Part shown: positions 9,974 through 20,791 of the stretch, piece after piece
Position numbering within the stretch: position 1 is the stretch's first letter
How the letters are laid out: each line of letters opens with the position of its first letter
DNA from: Acrasis kona
Lineage: Eukaryota > Heterolobosea > Eutetramitea > Acrasida > Acrasidae
Assembly (NCBI GenBank): GCA_026419775.2
Contig: JAOPGA020000059.1
Span: forward strand, 60,174-124,173
Direction of reading: 5' to 3'
Length of the DNA: 64,000 nucleotides
Program-made: the position numbers and the translations under genes
The notes under the pieces: generated by a model
What the model was told of the DNA's origin: nothing
Databases searched by the model: none
The model's input: the letters and a program-made list of their open reading frames with translations, nothing else

Positions 9974-11759
9974 TTATTGATTAAAAATTACATCCACCAA
10001 ATCTAACAAATCATCATGATCATCTCTCGGCTCATTTACAACAATTCTGGTCATTTGTTTGGCGTTGTCATCGCAAGTCTTGTTGATAAACAAATCATTT
10101 TTTACATTAATTTGTAAATGATTCAAATCGAAAAGTTGTTTTCGCGCAGTACCTCGTAATGTTTCATCAACGCTGATTGATTGTGATGATGAAAGTGGTT
10201 GTACATGATGACCACTATTGGACGCATAGTAGTGATCCAACGCGTTGAATAAATTAGAGAACGTAGCTGGCACGTTATCTTGTTGATTCTTGGGTGGTAA
10301 CGGCGAATCTTTAAATGTGATGATCGCATTAGATGCATTTCCATTTAATAACGAATCTGATGCCACAACTGTATTACTATTCCTTTCCTTGTCTTCGATC
10401 GATTGTTGTTGAGCAGCGGGTGTGATTTTTGTTAAAGATGCTTTTTTGATTGTGAGCTTTGGAATTGGAATCGAATTCTTTTTTGCGATGGAATCAACGA
10501 TATGTGTTGGTTTTACTCTACGTGTACTCTTCTTTTCGATAGGGTGCTGTTCGTTGCTCTTTGAATTTTTTTGATTGGTGATTACGGACATGATGTGTTC
10601 GTAATGTTTAATCATTTCTCTTCTTCTTTTTTGTTTCTTGTTTTTGCGCAGCTTCATGTTCCTTTTTAAAAAGATTATGTTCATGTTGTTTTTGATTTGA
10701 TTTTTAATGTAACCTGTGATGGGTTTGATTTTTTTTGTTAGGGGATTGACCAGCAGTGAGGTGTTGGGAACGTAATGTGGTTTTGGGTCGGTTTCATTTT
10801 CGATCATGTGATTGACTTCAGGTGAGGTCCTTGTTCTTTTTGATGCGCTTGCTTGTGAATGTTGTAATGATCTTTTTGGAATGGAAGGTTTCTTTGGTGA
10901 ATGTGGAGAATGTGTATTTGGAGTAATTGGTGTGTTGTTGATTTTTTGAGGTGAGGTCATGATTGGTTTATTTGGAGTGATTGGTGTTTTGGTGTTTTGG
11001 TAATGTACGGGAGTGGTCGGTTGGTTCATGTCTATTAATAAATGTTTTTGTGCTGTTAGGTCGTTGACTTCCATGTCGGCTTCGTCCATGTTGGCTTCAT
11101 CGTCTTCAATTATATCGGCTTCGTCATCGTCGGAATCAATTACTGTGTACTCAACATGTTCTTCTTCTGGCTGTTGATGTTGATGGTGGTCGTCAGCAAC
11201 ATTATCATCGTCATCACAAACGTCAATGCACTCTATTATGGTGTTTTCGGTAGGCGGTGTGAAAGGAGACATCTCAGTCGGTGTCACACTTTTGTTCAAA
11301 TCTGGTCTAAATGGCTCTTGATCAGGACATTCTTCAATTTTTGTGACGTTGTTGTGTACTTGTTTGTTGGTGCTACATATTCCTAAAAGTTGTTCCATTT
11401 CTTTAGACCTCCTCTCTAGTTTTTGCTCAATGTCAACCATGTTGGATTCATAATGCGTAAGGCTGCTCTGGTTTGTGTGATGTAACAGCAAGTGACCATT
11501 ATTAAAAGGTTGTTGAGTTTGGTAATGATGCGGTTGAACATAGGATACCATGGGTTGTGCCACTATTGGTGCATCCGTATATCCGATATAATTGGGAACT
11601 AGAAAAACCTGTGTGTTGGGAACCGAAATGTATGTGGGTTGTTGAACATAATACTGACTATTAGGAATGTGTTGCACGTATTGTCTGAAAAGATTAAAAA
11701 TTCAACAACAACAGCACCACTTACATTTGTTGCATATTGTTAAAGTACCCATCGTTCAT
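9974..11759 (-). CDS. unrecognised acidic/basic low-complexity protein
   Basis: Two exons, 11759-11725 and 11684-9974, joined by a 40-nt intron (GTAAGT...TTTTCAG), 581 residues. The N-terminus is rich in Gln, Tyr, Pro and His, then comes an Asp/Glu-rich block (about residues 170-225), a Thr-Pro/Ser-Pro-rich block, a strongly basic stretch (LRKNKKQKRRREMIKHYEH) and a Ser/Asn-rich tail ending DLLDLVDVIFNQ. This mix suggests a nuclear regulatory protein, with the final acidic-hydrophobic helix as a possible transactivation or docking motif. No family is recognised. Confidence 0.7.
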
Positions 11760-11877
11760 TTATGTATCTTGAATAGATTACAAAAACAACAACATTACAA
11801 TCTTCAATAAAGTAAATTTTTTATTACACTGCTGCGAAATCTCGTTTCGCCCTGAGAGATGAACCACTCCACGCAAT

Positions 11878-14559
11878 TTACCTCTTGTTTCCAAATGTTT
11901 TATAATTTCTTCTTGCCGTGCCGGTAGGTTGTTGAATTGTAAAGTACGGGTCAACTGTCTCCGGTTGCTGTTCCTCCACTTGCTGTTCCTGTACAGTCTC
12001 TCCCTCTCCCAACCAACCAATCTTCTTCATAAAGTCAACCGGTTTGGCATCTCCACCAGAACTCGTAATTACATTTTCATCATTTTCGTAATCAGCATCA
12101 TCGTCTTCATCTTCGACTTGTCCACTATTACTTTGTTTGTTGACGCTGTCCGGAGAATAAGCAGGAGATGGATTCGTGATGGAATCTTGTTTGAGTTTCT
12201 TCTTTTGCTTGTTCCTCTTTCTGTTCTTTTGGCTCAACTTGTAAATTTCATTCAAGGAGTTCGGAACTCTTTCCTCCGGCGGAGTTTTGATGACCTTGGG
12301 TGATGGGGGTCTAATGTTTTGTGGCGTGACTTCTTGAGGTTGAATGGAGCTGTTGGTGTTGTTGTTGTGGTCTTGTTTGGTGGGCGTCCTAAAATCTCCG
12401 AATGATTCACTCATGATGCGGTCGACTTTTGCTCTATTTTCTTCGTCCATTTCTAAAGTATCCATGAATAAACTAGGATTGGTTTTTTCCGAAACGAACA
12501 ATTTTCTGTCCGATCTGTTTCCATTCATGTGAACATCTTCGTCCTCGTCGCTACTGCTCAATAGTTCGTCGTCCGTGAAATTTAATCTGGAAATTAATCC
12601 TGGCTGGTGGGTCCATCCTGCTGATTGGTAGAGTTGATCCACGTTGAGTGGTTGTACGTTTGTTGGTTGAGCGTCGATTGGTGCATGTGCTTTAAATGTA
12701 ATGGGTTGTGTGACTGCATGTGATGGTTGTTGCTGTTGCGGTGTGTTCGTTTGGTCTACACTTTTGATGGCTTCTTGAATTAAATTGAAAATAATGTTTG
12801 CATCGCGGCTGACATATTTTGAAACGGGATGGCAAAGGTTAAGTAATTCGTTAACATTTTTGGGTTGGCCTTCCGTCAAGTTCAATATCATGTGTCTTGG
12901 CATAACGTATCTAACGCTCTCATCTACGGCTCTTGCAGTTTGATCTCTCCATTGGTACAATGCCTTTAGGACTGCAACTGTTTTTGCATCATAACGTGGG
13001 TTAGAATAGATGAGATGGGAATCAGGTTTTAATTGTTCCTTTTCGTATCGGCGCAAACATAACTCTCTGCTCCTGGTAAGAACGTCGCTTACGCGTTCGG
13101 GACCACTATTGCTGGGCGGACGATCGTACATTTCTTGTTTTAGAATGGCACATATATAAAGTAGATAATGCGTATCTTCGCGTGCGTACTTGACCATTTC
13201 ACTCGGTAGAGGTCTTATCCTCCAATCGGCTAGTTGATACTTTTTGTCCGCATCTACTTTACAATATTGTCTGAGGAGATATTGTAAAGAAAAACCTGGC
13301 AAGTTGAGAACTCTTGCGGCCTGACCCGTGTCGAACATGTTGACGACGTAGATGCCAAAATCTCTTTGCAGCCATATGATATCGCAATCGGCTCCGTGCA
13401 TGATCTTAATGATGGATGGGTCGGTAAAGGACTCGTTAAGAATGTTCAAATGTTGACGCAGCTGAAGCGTGTCCACGAGGTAGTCTTGTTCCAAAGTACT
13501 GATCTGCATCAAGCATACGAAACCTTGAAAGGAACGATAGGAATGACTTTCCAAATCAATCGCAAACTCTTTTTGCTTATTTAAAGTGTCGCTCAACTCC
13601 TTCAATTGTTCCAAGTTGTCGACCCAGGTGCACGTAGTTTCCTCTAACGACCGATAAGCCGGCGCTTGTTTGGGCCTACATAGATCAGCTTCCTTGAACT
13701 CCAAACAGAGTAGTTCGGGTTCGTATGGGTGAGGTAATGAATTTTCGCTTGGTTTCGAACCGACACCATCACCTGGAGAGTACTTGAACGGAAACTCTTC
13801 GACGCCTGCTATGGCATACTTTTTTTGTTCGTCTCCGCTCCATGTAACCTTGAGGCTCTGTTCTAGTGTGGCAGCAGAGGCATGAGGCTTCACTGTAAGT
13901 TTCGGTTGGAATGCAGCGTTCGAATTATTAACGTCCGTCCATTGTGTTTGAGGGCGTAGTAGCGTTTTGATCTTCATGTCTATTGACATGTCTTCGTCTT
14001 CATCCCGTTGTTCTCCATCGTCGTCCTGGGATCTGATGGTTCCTTGTATTACTCTCTTGTTGGTGTGCGGGGCCTCCATTTCGTCGAGTGAAATGTCGAC
14101 GCTTTCGAAATAACTGTCCAACAAATCGACGGTTGAATCATAGACATCAACGACATCATCTGTAGGCGGTATATCGACACCTGAGCTGCTCATAAAGTGA
14201 CTCAAAGTGCCCTGTAGACGATCTGCGTATTTACTCATGAGTTGTGAAAATTCCTTGTTATCGTTCTTTAATTTGTTGAATTCTGCGTTCGAGGGCAATT
14301 CGTTGCTGACTTTTGTTGCTTGTACCAGTTGTGAAAAAATGTTTTTGATGTAGTCGTCAATGTTGTTGAGATCTACTGTTTGATTTTGGGTGTCTTGTAC
14401 TAGCTGCTGTTGTGCTGTTTGTGGCTGTACTTGTGCCTCTACAGCTTCTTTCTTGCGCGGTTGGGTTTTTGATGTAACGTTCGAATGAGATGTTTGCTTA
14501 TTTGAATCGTTTGTCTTCGGCTTTACCTTCTTCTTAGTCGAACCTGATTGTGGTTTCAT
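11878..14559 (-). CDS. RRP6: RRP6 / EXOSC10, nuclear exosome 3'-5' exonuclease
   Basis: Single exon, 893 residues. Order: N-terminal PMC2NT-like region (about 35-160), an extended linker with KYAIAGVEEFPFKY, a DEDDy exonuclease domain with FAIDLESHSYRSFQGF (first Asp and Glu), IMHGADCDIIWLQRDFG (second Asp) and KYAREDTHYLLY (last Asp with Tyr), then an HRDC domain (about 525-610) and a long basic tail. All four metal-binding acids are present. RRP6 trims and degrades nuclear RNAs, including rRNA precursors, with the core exosome. The tail has Ser/Asp-rich possible CK2 sites and Lys-rich nuclear signals. Confidence 0.93.
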   Translation of the reverse strand: MKPQSGSTKKKVKPKTNDSNKQTSHSNVTSKTQPRKKEAVEAQVQPQTAQQQLVQDTQNQTVDLNNIDDYIKNIFSQLVQATKVSNELPSNAEFNKLKNDNKEFSQLMSKYADRLQGTLSHFMSSSGVDIPPTDDVVDVYDSTVDLLDSYFESVDISLDEMEAPHTNKRVIQGTIRSQDDDGEQRDEDEDMSIDMKIKTLLRPQTQWTDVNNSNAAFQPKLTVKPHASAATLEQSLKVTWSGDEQKKYAIAGVEEFPFKYSPGDGVGSKPSENSLPHPYEPELLCLEFKEADLCRPKQAPAYRSLEETTCTWVDNLEQLKELSDTLNKQKEFAIDLESHSYRSFQGFVCLMQISTLEQDYLVDTLQLRQHLNILNESFTDPSIIKIMHGADCDIIWLQRDFGIYVVNMFDTGQAARVLNLPGFSLQYLLRQYCKVDADKKYQLADWRIRPLPSEMVKYAREDTHYLLYICAILKQEMYDRPPSNSGPERVSDVLTRSRELCLRRYEKEQLKPDSHLIYSNPRYDAKTVAVLKALYQWRDQTARAVDESVRYVMPRHMILNLTEGQPKNVNELLNLCHPVSKYVSRDANIIFNLIQEAIKSVDQTNTPQQQQPSHAVTQPITFKAHAPIDAQPTNVQPLNVDQLYQSAGWTHQPGLISRLNFTDDELLSSSDEDEDVHMNGNRSDRKLFVSEKTNPSLFMDTLEMDEENRAKVDRIMSESFGDFRTPTKQDHNNNTNSSIQPQEVTPQNIRPPSPKVIKTPPEERVPNSLNEIYKLSQKNRKRNKQKKKLKQDSITNPSPAYSPDSVNKQSNSGQVEDEDDDADYENDENVITSSGGDAKPVDFMKKIGWLGEGETVQEQQVEEQQPETVDPYFTIQQPTGTARRNYKTFGNKR

Positions 14560-14704
14560 GTATACAGTGATTGAATAGGTATTAAGTGTACCGTTAAATC
14601 ACTGTGTGAACGTCTTTTTCAATTTTGGCGGTTCAACAAACATGAATTGTTGCCGAGTTGGCTACAAAAATGGTGTTTTCTGTGTTCTGCATTACATGAC
14701 GACA

Positions 14705-15334
14705 TTACGGGAATGTGTAAAGAGTACACGTGGATCGTCGAGGCGACCTAATTAGGGGCAAACTATGATATCTGAAAATAAAACAATATTTAGAATCTTC
14801 TTTATTTTGGTTCATTAACATGCGATACTTTAACATGGACTGAGACATCATATTCTTGTATTTGGCTTTTTCCTCTTGAGGCAGTGCCTTGAAGTTATTT
14901 TGTATCAAACTCATCAACTGTGTTGGGGAGAGTGTTGGATTTGCCTTCTTTACATCATGGAACACTTCTTTTATATAAAAAATTCTGTCAGTCCACGGTC
15001 TCTGTACTTTCTTTTCTGAAAAGTATGCTTTCCTAGCCTCGTCTAGTTCCTTTTTCATGTCAACGTACGGCTTTTTTTCTTCTTCTGTAAAATTCCTCCA
15101 CGCTTCAAGTAAATTTTTAAAATTAAAATTTTCCCCTTTGTTTGCCTTCAAATATAGAGCATATGCTGAAGGTGGTCTTGGTGGGGCACCAACTTCGTGA
15201 TGATGACATCTTTTTATTTTTTTGTTCTTTTTTTCATCGCTATTTTCCTGAAATCCTTCTATAATTTTTTTCGCAGTGTTTCGTATTGCTTTGGATGTCA
15301 CGTAATACCGCACTTGCATCATTCTACCTATCAT
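14705..15334 (-). CDS. HMG-box protein, probably mitochondrial (TFAM-like)
   Basis: At least one exon of 209 residues. The start is basic and aromatic (MIGRMMQVRYYVTSKAIRN), typical of a mitochondrial presequence. An HMG box follows (about 50-106: APPRPPSAYALYLKANKG, LLEAWRNFTEEEKKPYVD) and a weaker second box (about 110-170: IFYIKEVFHDVKKANPTL, FKALPQEEKAKYKNM). Two HMG boxes behind a presequence is the TFAM/Abf2 plan, for packaging and transcribing mitochondrial DNA. An upstream piece (about 15516-15472, ending in a GTAAGT donor) could splice to CAG just before 15334, so the start is not certain. Residues after about 180 are atypical and might be intron read-through. Confidence 0.65.
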   Translation of the reverse strand: MIGRMMQVRYYVTSKAIRNTAKKIIEGFQENSDEKKNKKIKRCHHHEVGAPPRPPSAYALYLKANKGENFNFKNLLEAWRNFTEEEKKPYVDMKKELDEARKAYFSEKKVQRPWTDRIFYIKEVFHDVKKANPTLSPTQLMSLIQNNFKALPQEEKAKYKNMMSQSMLKYRMLMNQNKEDSKYCFIFRYHSLPLIRSPRRSTCTLYTFP

Positions 15335-15404
15335 CTGCTTTTCCGATTGTAATAAGTGAACGAACGCGATACCAATGCATTGTCTAACAAAAGTCTGATA
15401 TCAT

Positions 15405-15420
15405 GTCTAGATATCTAGAC
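15405..15420. repeat. perfect 16-bp palindrome
   Basis: GTCTAGATATCTAGAC reads the same on both strands. It lies upstream of the HMG-box gene, in what may be a 5' intron. It could bind a dimeric protein, but there is no other support. Confidence 0.35.
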
Positions 15421-15705
15421 AAAGTTAACAGAAAGCAGATAATCATACAAACAAATAGTTCCACTTACGATAACATTTCGTGAAGAAGAGTGATAGCTGC
15501 AAATGGAGCACATAACAAATTAGTCGCATTATTACAATTGAAACGTATACAAGAAACGGTTCGCTTTACGAACAAGGTCAGCACATCTTAAGTATATGAT
15601 TTAGAACATTTAAATAATAAAAAATTTATGTGCTGAAGTGTTACATCTTTCAAAGTCCCTAGATTTTGTTCTTAGCTCATCCTTAGTTAGTACTACCTGT
15701 TGTGA

Positions 15706-15979
15706 ATGTATATTGAGTCATCTCAATACATCGATAGCTGGAATTATAATGAGAAATATTTGCTAAAATTTCTTTGGAATATTGTTCGTTTTAACCGTGG
15801 TCTATCGTTAGCTGGTATTGCTTCCAGTTATTTGGAACTACTTCAAAACGCATTATCAATACTTCTTACTGACGTGAATGAAATATCTGTTGAACAAAAG
15901 AGGTAAATGTTTACAATCTAGCGTAGTCGAAGTTGAATCAAAAAGAAGCACATACAACGTTAATTTGTCCCTTCAATGA
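15706..15979 (+). CDS. small unrecognised protein, possibly with a 19-nt intron
   Basis: An open frame from ATG 15706 has protein-like composition (helical, e.g. FLWNIVRFNRGLSLAGIASS, SYLELLQNALSILL) up to a stop at 15904. Removing 15903-15921, a 19-nt GTAAAT...CTAG segment, restores the frame to a hydrophilic C-terminus that stops at 15977-15979, giving 84 residues. Such an intron would be far shorter than others here (34-76 nt). It may instead be a frameshifted remnant. The rest of the 15335-16268 interval shows nothing clear. Confidence 0.3.
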
Positions 15980-16222
15980 GCAAAATATTCACAGAGTATA
16001 TACGCGTTAATAACCAACGACGCTTAGTACAAATGGAGCTACGCAGCCCAGTTTGTCATGATTTTTTGAACGGATTGTTTGTATTAATAGTAATTTACTT
16101 GTATGGTTAATGTCAGATCAGAATCGAGCACAATTAGTCAAGTTATTGTTAAATTAATTTACATTTTTAGGCTTTTAAAGAACACCATAAAAAGAAATTT
16201 CAATTTGCAAAAATAACTCGCT

Positions 16223-16230
16223 CTATAAAA
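16223..16230 (+). promoter_or_regulatory. TATA box of the MAP kinase gene
   Basis: TCTATAAAAG stands about 45 bp before the ATG at 16269 and only 3-10 bp before the ATG at 16233. Other genes here have TATA 40-50 bp upstream and a CAAAACAAAC-type leader, so this element supports the start at 16269. Confidence 0.55.
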
Positions 16231-16268
16231 GTATGAAAATTTTTGAGCACAATATTCACAAAACAAAC

Positions 16269-17678
16269 ATGAGCAATAGATTATACCTACCACAAGTCGA
16301 TACGAATAACACACCTCAATTTATGTCAAATGTTATAGGACAACAATTATGCAAAGTAGATATGGAGGGTGAAGAGCTAATTATACCCACTAGATATCAA
16401 GTCGAAAAAATCATAGGTAGAGGAAGCTATGGGCTGGTGTGCAGCACACGAGATAGAGTAACCGGAAAAAATGTAGCACTAAAGAAAAATATAGACATCT
16501 TCCCAAGGATTGTTAGCAACCGGACCGTAATAAAGAAGACACGGTCCATCCTTACACAGAAACGCATACTGAGAGAACTTAAAGTATTAATGCACCTCAA
16601 TCACCCAAACATTGTTAGCCTCAAAGAAGTGATAGCGCCAATCAGCTTCAATGATTTCGGGGACGTCTACTTTGTTACAGACTTGATGGAAGCAGACATG
16701 AGAGCCATCCTAAGCAGTAATCAAGGATTAAGCGACCAACACATCAAGTACTTTGTATATCAAATGTTGAGCGCTCTTGCGCACATGCACTCTGCAGACA
16801 TACTTCACCGTGACTTGAAGCCCGAAAACGTTTTACTAAATGCCGACTGCGAACTTCGCATCTGTGACTTTGGGTTGTCGCGAGGTGTTGACTTTGAACA
16901 AGACCCCACAATGAGCACAAACTACGTACAAACAAGATGGTACAGAGCTCCCGAATTGCTTTTGGACCATGCAACCGTTACAAAGGAGATTGATGTTTGG
17001 AGCGTCGGTTGTATCTTTGGAGAGTTATACGGTCGCAAAGTTCTCTTCCAAGGCACAAGCACTCCAAACCAGCTCATGAGAATTATAAAGGTATTAGGAA
17101 AACCCACACCTGCAGACATCAAAGGTTCAAGGTCGGGCGTTGAGTTTGTTAACAACCTTTCCGCACCAGAGAACAACAGCGAATCATCGCTTTGGGCCAA
17201 ACGCATGTTCCCAGGAGCAAACCCTCTAGGATTAGACCTTTTAAACAAGATGCTACAGTTCAACCCTGACAAGAGAATTACTGCAGAGGATGCACTCAAG
17301 CACCCATACTTTAGCGACCTACACGACCCAACAGAAGTCATAACGGCCAGCGAGAAGTTTGACTTTTCGTTCGAAGACACGTTAGACAGCACCCATGCCA
17401 TCAAGACCGAATGCTATAATACTGTGATCCAATATTGTAAGTCCCATCAAGGAAGATCCTCGAATGGTGTGTTACCATCCGTGGCATCGCAAAATGTACC
17501 TGGTAGTCGCGGCTCAACAACCGAACCCCAAAAGACTCAAAGACGGTCAAGTATAAGTTCATCATCATCAAAACGTACAACCTCACCCCAACGGAAATCT
17601 CCTGCAAACAAGAATAGAAGACCATCAAATGGTGGCTACTTTGACTCAACCTCCGTTGCCAAACAAACCCTGTATTAA
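16269..17678 (+). CDS. MAP kinase with a TNY activation motif
   Basis: Single exon, 469 residues from the preferred ATG at 16269 (TATA spacing); an ATG at 16233 adds 12 residues. The kinase domain (about 43-345) has GRGSYG, Lys72 (VALKK), HRDLKPENVLL (180-190), DFG (200-202) and WYRAPE. The activation loop carries Thr-Asn-Tyr (217-219) just before VQTRWYRAPE, the MAPK T-x-Y site; Asn in the middle is unusual next to TEY, TGY and TDY. An insert of about 20 residues lies between the catalytic Lys and the C-helix. The C-terminal 120 residues are Ser-rich and basic. It is probably activated by a MAPKK; pathway unknown. Confidence 0.9.
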   Translation: MSNRLYLPQVDTNNTPQFMSNVIGQQLCKVDMEGEELIIPTRYQVEKIIGRGSYGLVCSTRDRVTGKNVALKKNIDIFPRIVSNRTVIKKTRSILTQKRILRELKVLMHLNHPNIVSLKEVIAPISFNDFGDVYFVTDLMEADMRAILSSNQGLSDQHIKYFVYQMLSALAHMHSADILHRDLKPENVLLNADCELRICDFGLSRGVDFEQDPTMSTNYVQTRWYRAPELLLDHATVTKEIDVWSVGCIFGELYGRKVLFQGTSTPNQLMRIIKVLGKPTPADIKGSRSGVEFVNNLSAPENNSESSLWAKRMFPGANPLGLDLLNKMLQFNPDKRITAEDALKHPYFSDLHDPTEVITASEKFDFSFEDTLDSTHAIKTECYNTVIQYCKSHQGRSSNGVLPSVASQNVPGSRGSTTEPQKTQRRSSISSSSSKRTTSPQRKSPANKNRRPSNGGYFDSTSVAKQTLY

Positions 17679-17710
17679 AATTATCTTTTACAAAATCTTT
17701 TGTTTTTTTC

Positions 17711-19719
17711 ATGTTGGAATTTATGAGTGATGTCCTCTCGGAACAGGCTGAAGAAGAGGTCTGTATTGCTCTAGACAAAATAGAAGGAAATAAAATATTG
17801 GTGATGGACGAACAGGTCATGGGACCGCTGGGCTTAATTATACCATCCAATGTGTTTATGAAGCACGGTGTGACAAAGATTTATACAATTGATAGAACTG
17901 TGCGGATAAATGGAGAGAAAGTTGTATTTATCTGCGGACCAAGCATTGATACAGTAACGAAAATTATAAAAAATCACCTCCCAGCAATGTGTAGCGCCGA
18001 TTCTACAACACGCAGCGATGTCACCATAATGTTCGTCCCCAGAAAATCAATGCTATGCGAAAAGATATTAAGCAACGCAGGTTTTCTTGAGTGTAAGTTA
18101 AAAACACGGTTAGCATAATAATTTCAAGACATTAAGGTGATGGATTTGAAAATAGAATTATTTCCTATAGATGAGGGAATATGCTCGGCCGAGCTACCGA
18201 AGCTAACCAGGGACTGTACATTGCAGGGTGATCTATCTTGGTTGCTCTTTGTAACGAGAGCTTTATTAAAATTCCAATCTTTTTTTGGATTGGCCCCAAA
18301 TGTGATATACAAAGGACATAATGCAGAGGTCAGCTTCATGTTGTGTTGTTTTATAATAAAATATCGAATAGCGTGTTAGTGAAATGATGGACAGATTTGT
18401 AAAGCAAGTTAGACCGAATCAATTCGACCAAGATCCTGAAGTAGACACTATCATTATACTAGACAGAGAGATTGATTTGGTAACACCAATGATGACCTGT
18501 TCAAGTTATGAAGGTCTTGTAGATGAATTGTATCACATCAAAGACGGTCTTATAAAGCTCGATTTTGATCTATGTTCAAAAAATAAAGTTTTAAAACCAA
18601 AAGGGTCCGTCATTCCGATGAACTCTCGAGATCAAATTTTGAAAAAGATTCATGATTTAAATTATTTAAATGTTCAAGATAAATTAACAACTTTTGAAAA
18701 GGAATTGAAATATATTTTGAATGATAAATCAAACATTAAATCCGCATCAGAAATGAAGGATTTCACTGAAAAATTACCTCAGCTCAAAGAAGATTTGAGC
18801 AGCGTTGTGATGCGTAAGTGTTGTGATTTACTTCAAATAAATTTTCACAGATGCTGCAATTTGTAAAAAAATTTCCAAGGATAAGGACGTATCTTTCCAA
18901 TTGAGTTTGGAACAAGATATCTTGAATCGTGTAAAGTCCAACTATACATTATCCGTCATAGAAGATATGATAGATGATGGTAAACCTTTATTGAAGGTAT
19001 TGAGATTGTTGTGTTTATATTCTCAAATATACGATGGTCTGCCCGAGAATATTTATATAAATTTTCGTTCCAGCATCATGGAGACATATGGTATTGAAAC
19101 AATGTTGTTATTAAATAATTTAAATGATGTTGGTCTTTTAAAAGTTGGTTCTTCAAACGGCGTAAATCTCTATAACTCTATTCCTGATCTGCAAAATACT
19201 CCCCTGTCTACTTATTTGATACACAATATCATTACAAGGGGATGGGAGCAAGTTGAAGGTCTATTGAATTTGGTTCCTGGTCCTCAAAAATTCAAAAATC
19301 AAATTGGTGCTCTTGATGTTAATCCAGAAAAAAAGAAAACTGCTCTTGTTTTTTTCATAGGGGGTGTAACGTATACTGAGATTAGTTCTCTTCGCTTGCT
19401 GAGTATAGAGCAGCCAGATATCACTTATATAGTAGGCACAACTCAAGTGCTCAATGGCTCCACAATGATTTTGAACTTGATGGACACTACTTCTTCAAAA
19501 CTCAAATCAGAGGCAGGACAAGAAATTCAATACCGTGCAGATCCATCTTTAAAGAGGATTGAAGCAGAAATACCAACTCCAGTTGAGGAAGCTGTGGAGC
19601 AGCCAGCTATTGTAAATGAGGACCCTGTGCTTGAAATTGAAGCAGCAAAAGAGACGGAAGAAGTAAAAGTTGAAGTTGTTGAAGCTGATCAAAATGTGGA
19701 GAAAGTTGATGATGTATAG
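17711..19719 (+). CDS. VPS33: VPS33, Sec1/Munc18-family subunit of HOPS/CORVET
   Basis: Four exons, 17711-18092, 18129-18328, 18372-18813 and 18851-19719 (introns 36, 43 and 37 nt), giving 630 residues. Family marks include TIMFVPRKSMLCEKIL, LFPIDEGICSAELP, TIIILDREIDLVTPM, the VYEGLVD-like SYEGLVDELY, and ALVFFIGGVTYTEISSLR near the C-terminus, which are closer to VPS33 than to Sec1 or VPS45. It folds on SNAREs to drive late-endosome and lysosome/vacuole fusion. A Glu/Val-rich acidic tail of about 55 residues is extra. The gene starts only 32 bp after the kinase stop. The second donor (GTCAGC) is weak; an alternative join changes about four residues. Confidence 0.88.
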
Positions 19720-19863
19720 AATAAAAATGATTCGTAGTCTTTATTTACCTTGACATTTATGAAACATTCCTCTTGTAGGTGAAGCTCAAATTAATCAACT
19801 AAAGTGTAACTGTCATATATATTTATGATTCAAATACAGTTGACTGACTGTTTCGAAAAAAAG

Positions 19864-20679
19864 ATGGCGAACATGGATGAGGAGGATCTACAACTGTATA
19901 CATGGGTTGATGAGATACCATTATCACGACCGAAGAAGAATATAGCAAGAGATTTCAGCGATGGTGTTCTTATGGCAGAAGTGGTGAAGCATTTCTTCCC
20001 AAAAGTCGTACAGCTCCACAACTATAGCTCCGCTAGCTCGAATAAACAGAAAATGTACAACTGGAACACTCTTCAACGTGAGTACTTAAATCAACATCGC
20101 ATCTTATACAAATATACAGAGAAGGTTTTTAAAAGAATTAATTTCATAATAGAAAAAAAGGACGTCGACGATGTAGTAAATTGTGTTCCAGGAGCCGTGG
20201 AGAAGATGCTAAAGAATTTTCAAATAAAGGTTACCCAGATACAACAAAAAGCTTTCAATAGAGCGGGATCTCAAAATGACAGCTTCGGTGCGTTACTAAG
20301 TTTATTGACTTTAACTGTTTAGATGTAGATTATAATAGCCCAACAGATGATGTAACACCTAAAGAACAACCAAAAGCTCCTACTCAGGTTTATCCTCAAA
20401 CAATCTACCAGCAAATTCCAAATGAACCAAAAATACAGCAAACCAACAATGCTCAGCGAGCGCAAACAAGAGTTCAACAATCCGATCTTGAGCAAGCTGT
20501 ATTGGACAGGGACGCCAAAATAAGCGAGCTTGTTAAAACAAACGAGGTACGATTATTAACTCAGTCAATTTAAATGTTTGAAGCTTTTGGAGGCCAAAAT
20601 AACAAAGTTAAACTTGATTATAAATTTAAAAGACAGCAAAATACAGCACCTATATTCGAAGTTGAGAGAAGGAAATTAA
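19864..20679 (+). CDS. SPEF1: SPEF1 / CLAMP, flagellar calponin-homology microtubule protein
   Basis: Four exons, 19864-20077, 20120-20287, 20323-20546 and 20584-20679 (introns 42, 35 and 37 nt), giving 233 residues; human SPEF1 is of similar length. The N-terminal CH domain has LYTWVDEIPLSRPKKNIARD, FSDGVLMAEVVKHFFPKVV and the HNYSSA segment. The middle is Gln/Pro-rich. The last exon encodes a short coiled coil, LLEAKITKLNLIINLKDSKI, that matches the family's C-terminal dimer helix. SPEF1 bundles and stabilises axonemal and central-pair microtubules. The first intron is 42 nt with no stop, so its retention would keep the frame. Confidence 0.87.
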
Positions 20680-20791
20680 TAAATAACACTAACAACAAAA
20701 CTGATGCTATTGTCATTTCAGAATGGTGCATTTAAACATTTATTGATGAAGAAAGATTGTTTGGATTTGTAAAGTCTCTGTCAGTCCGAAT

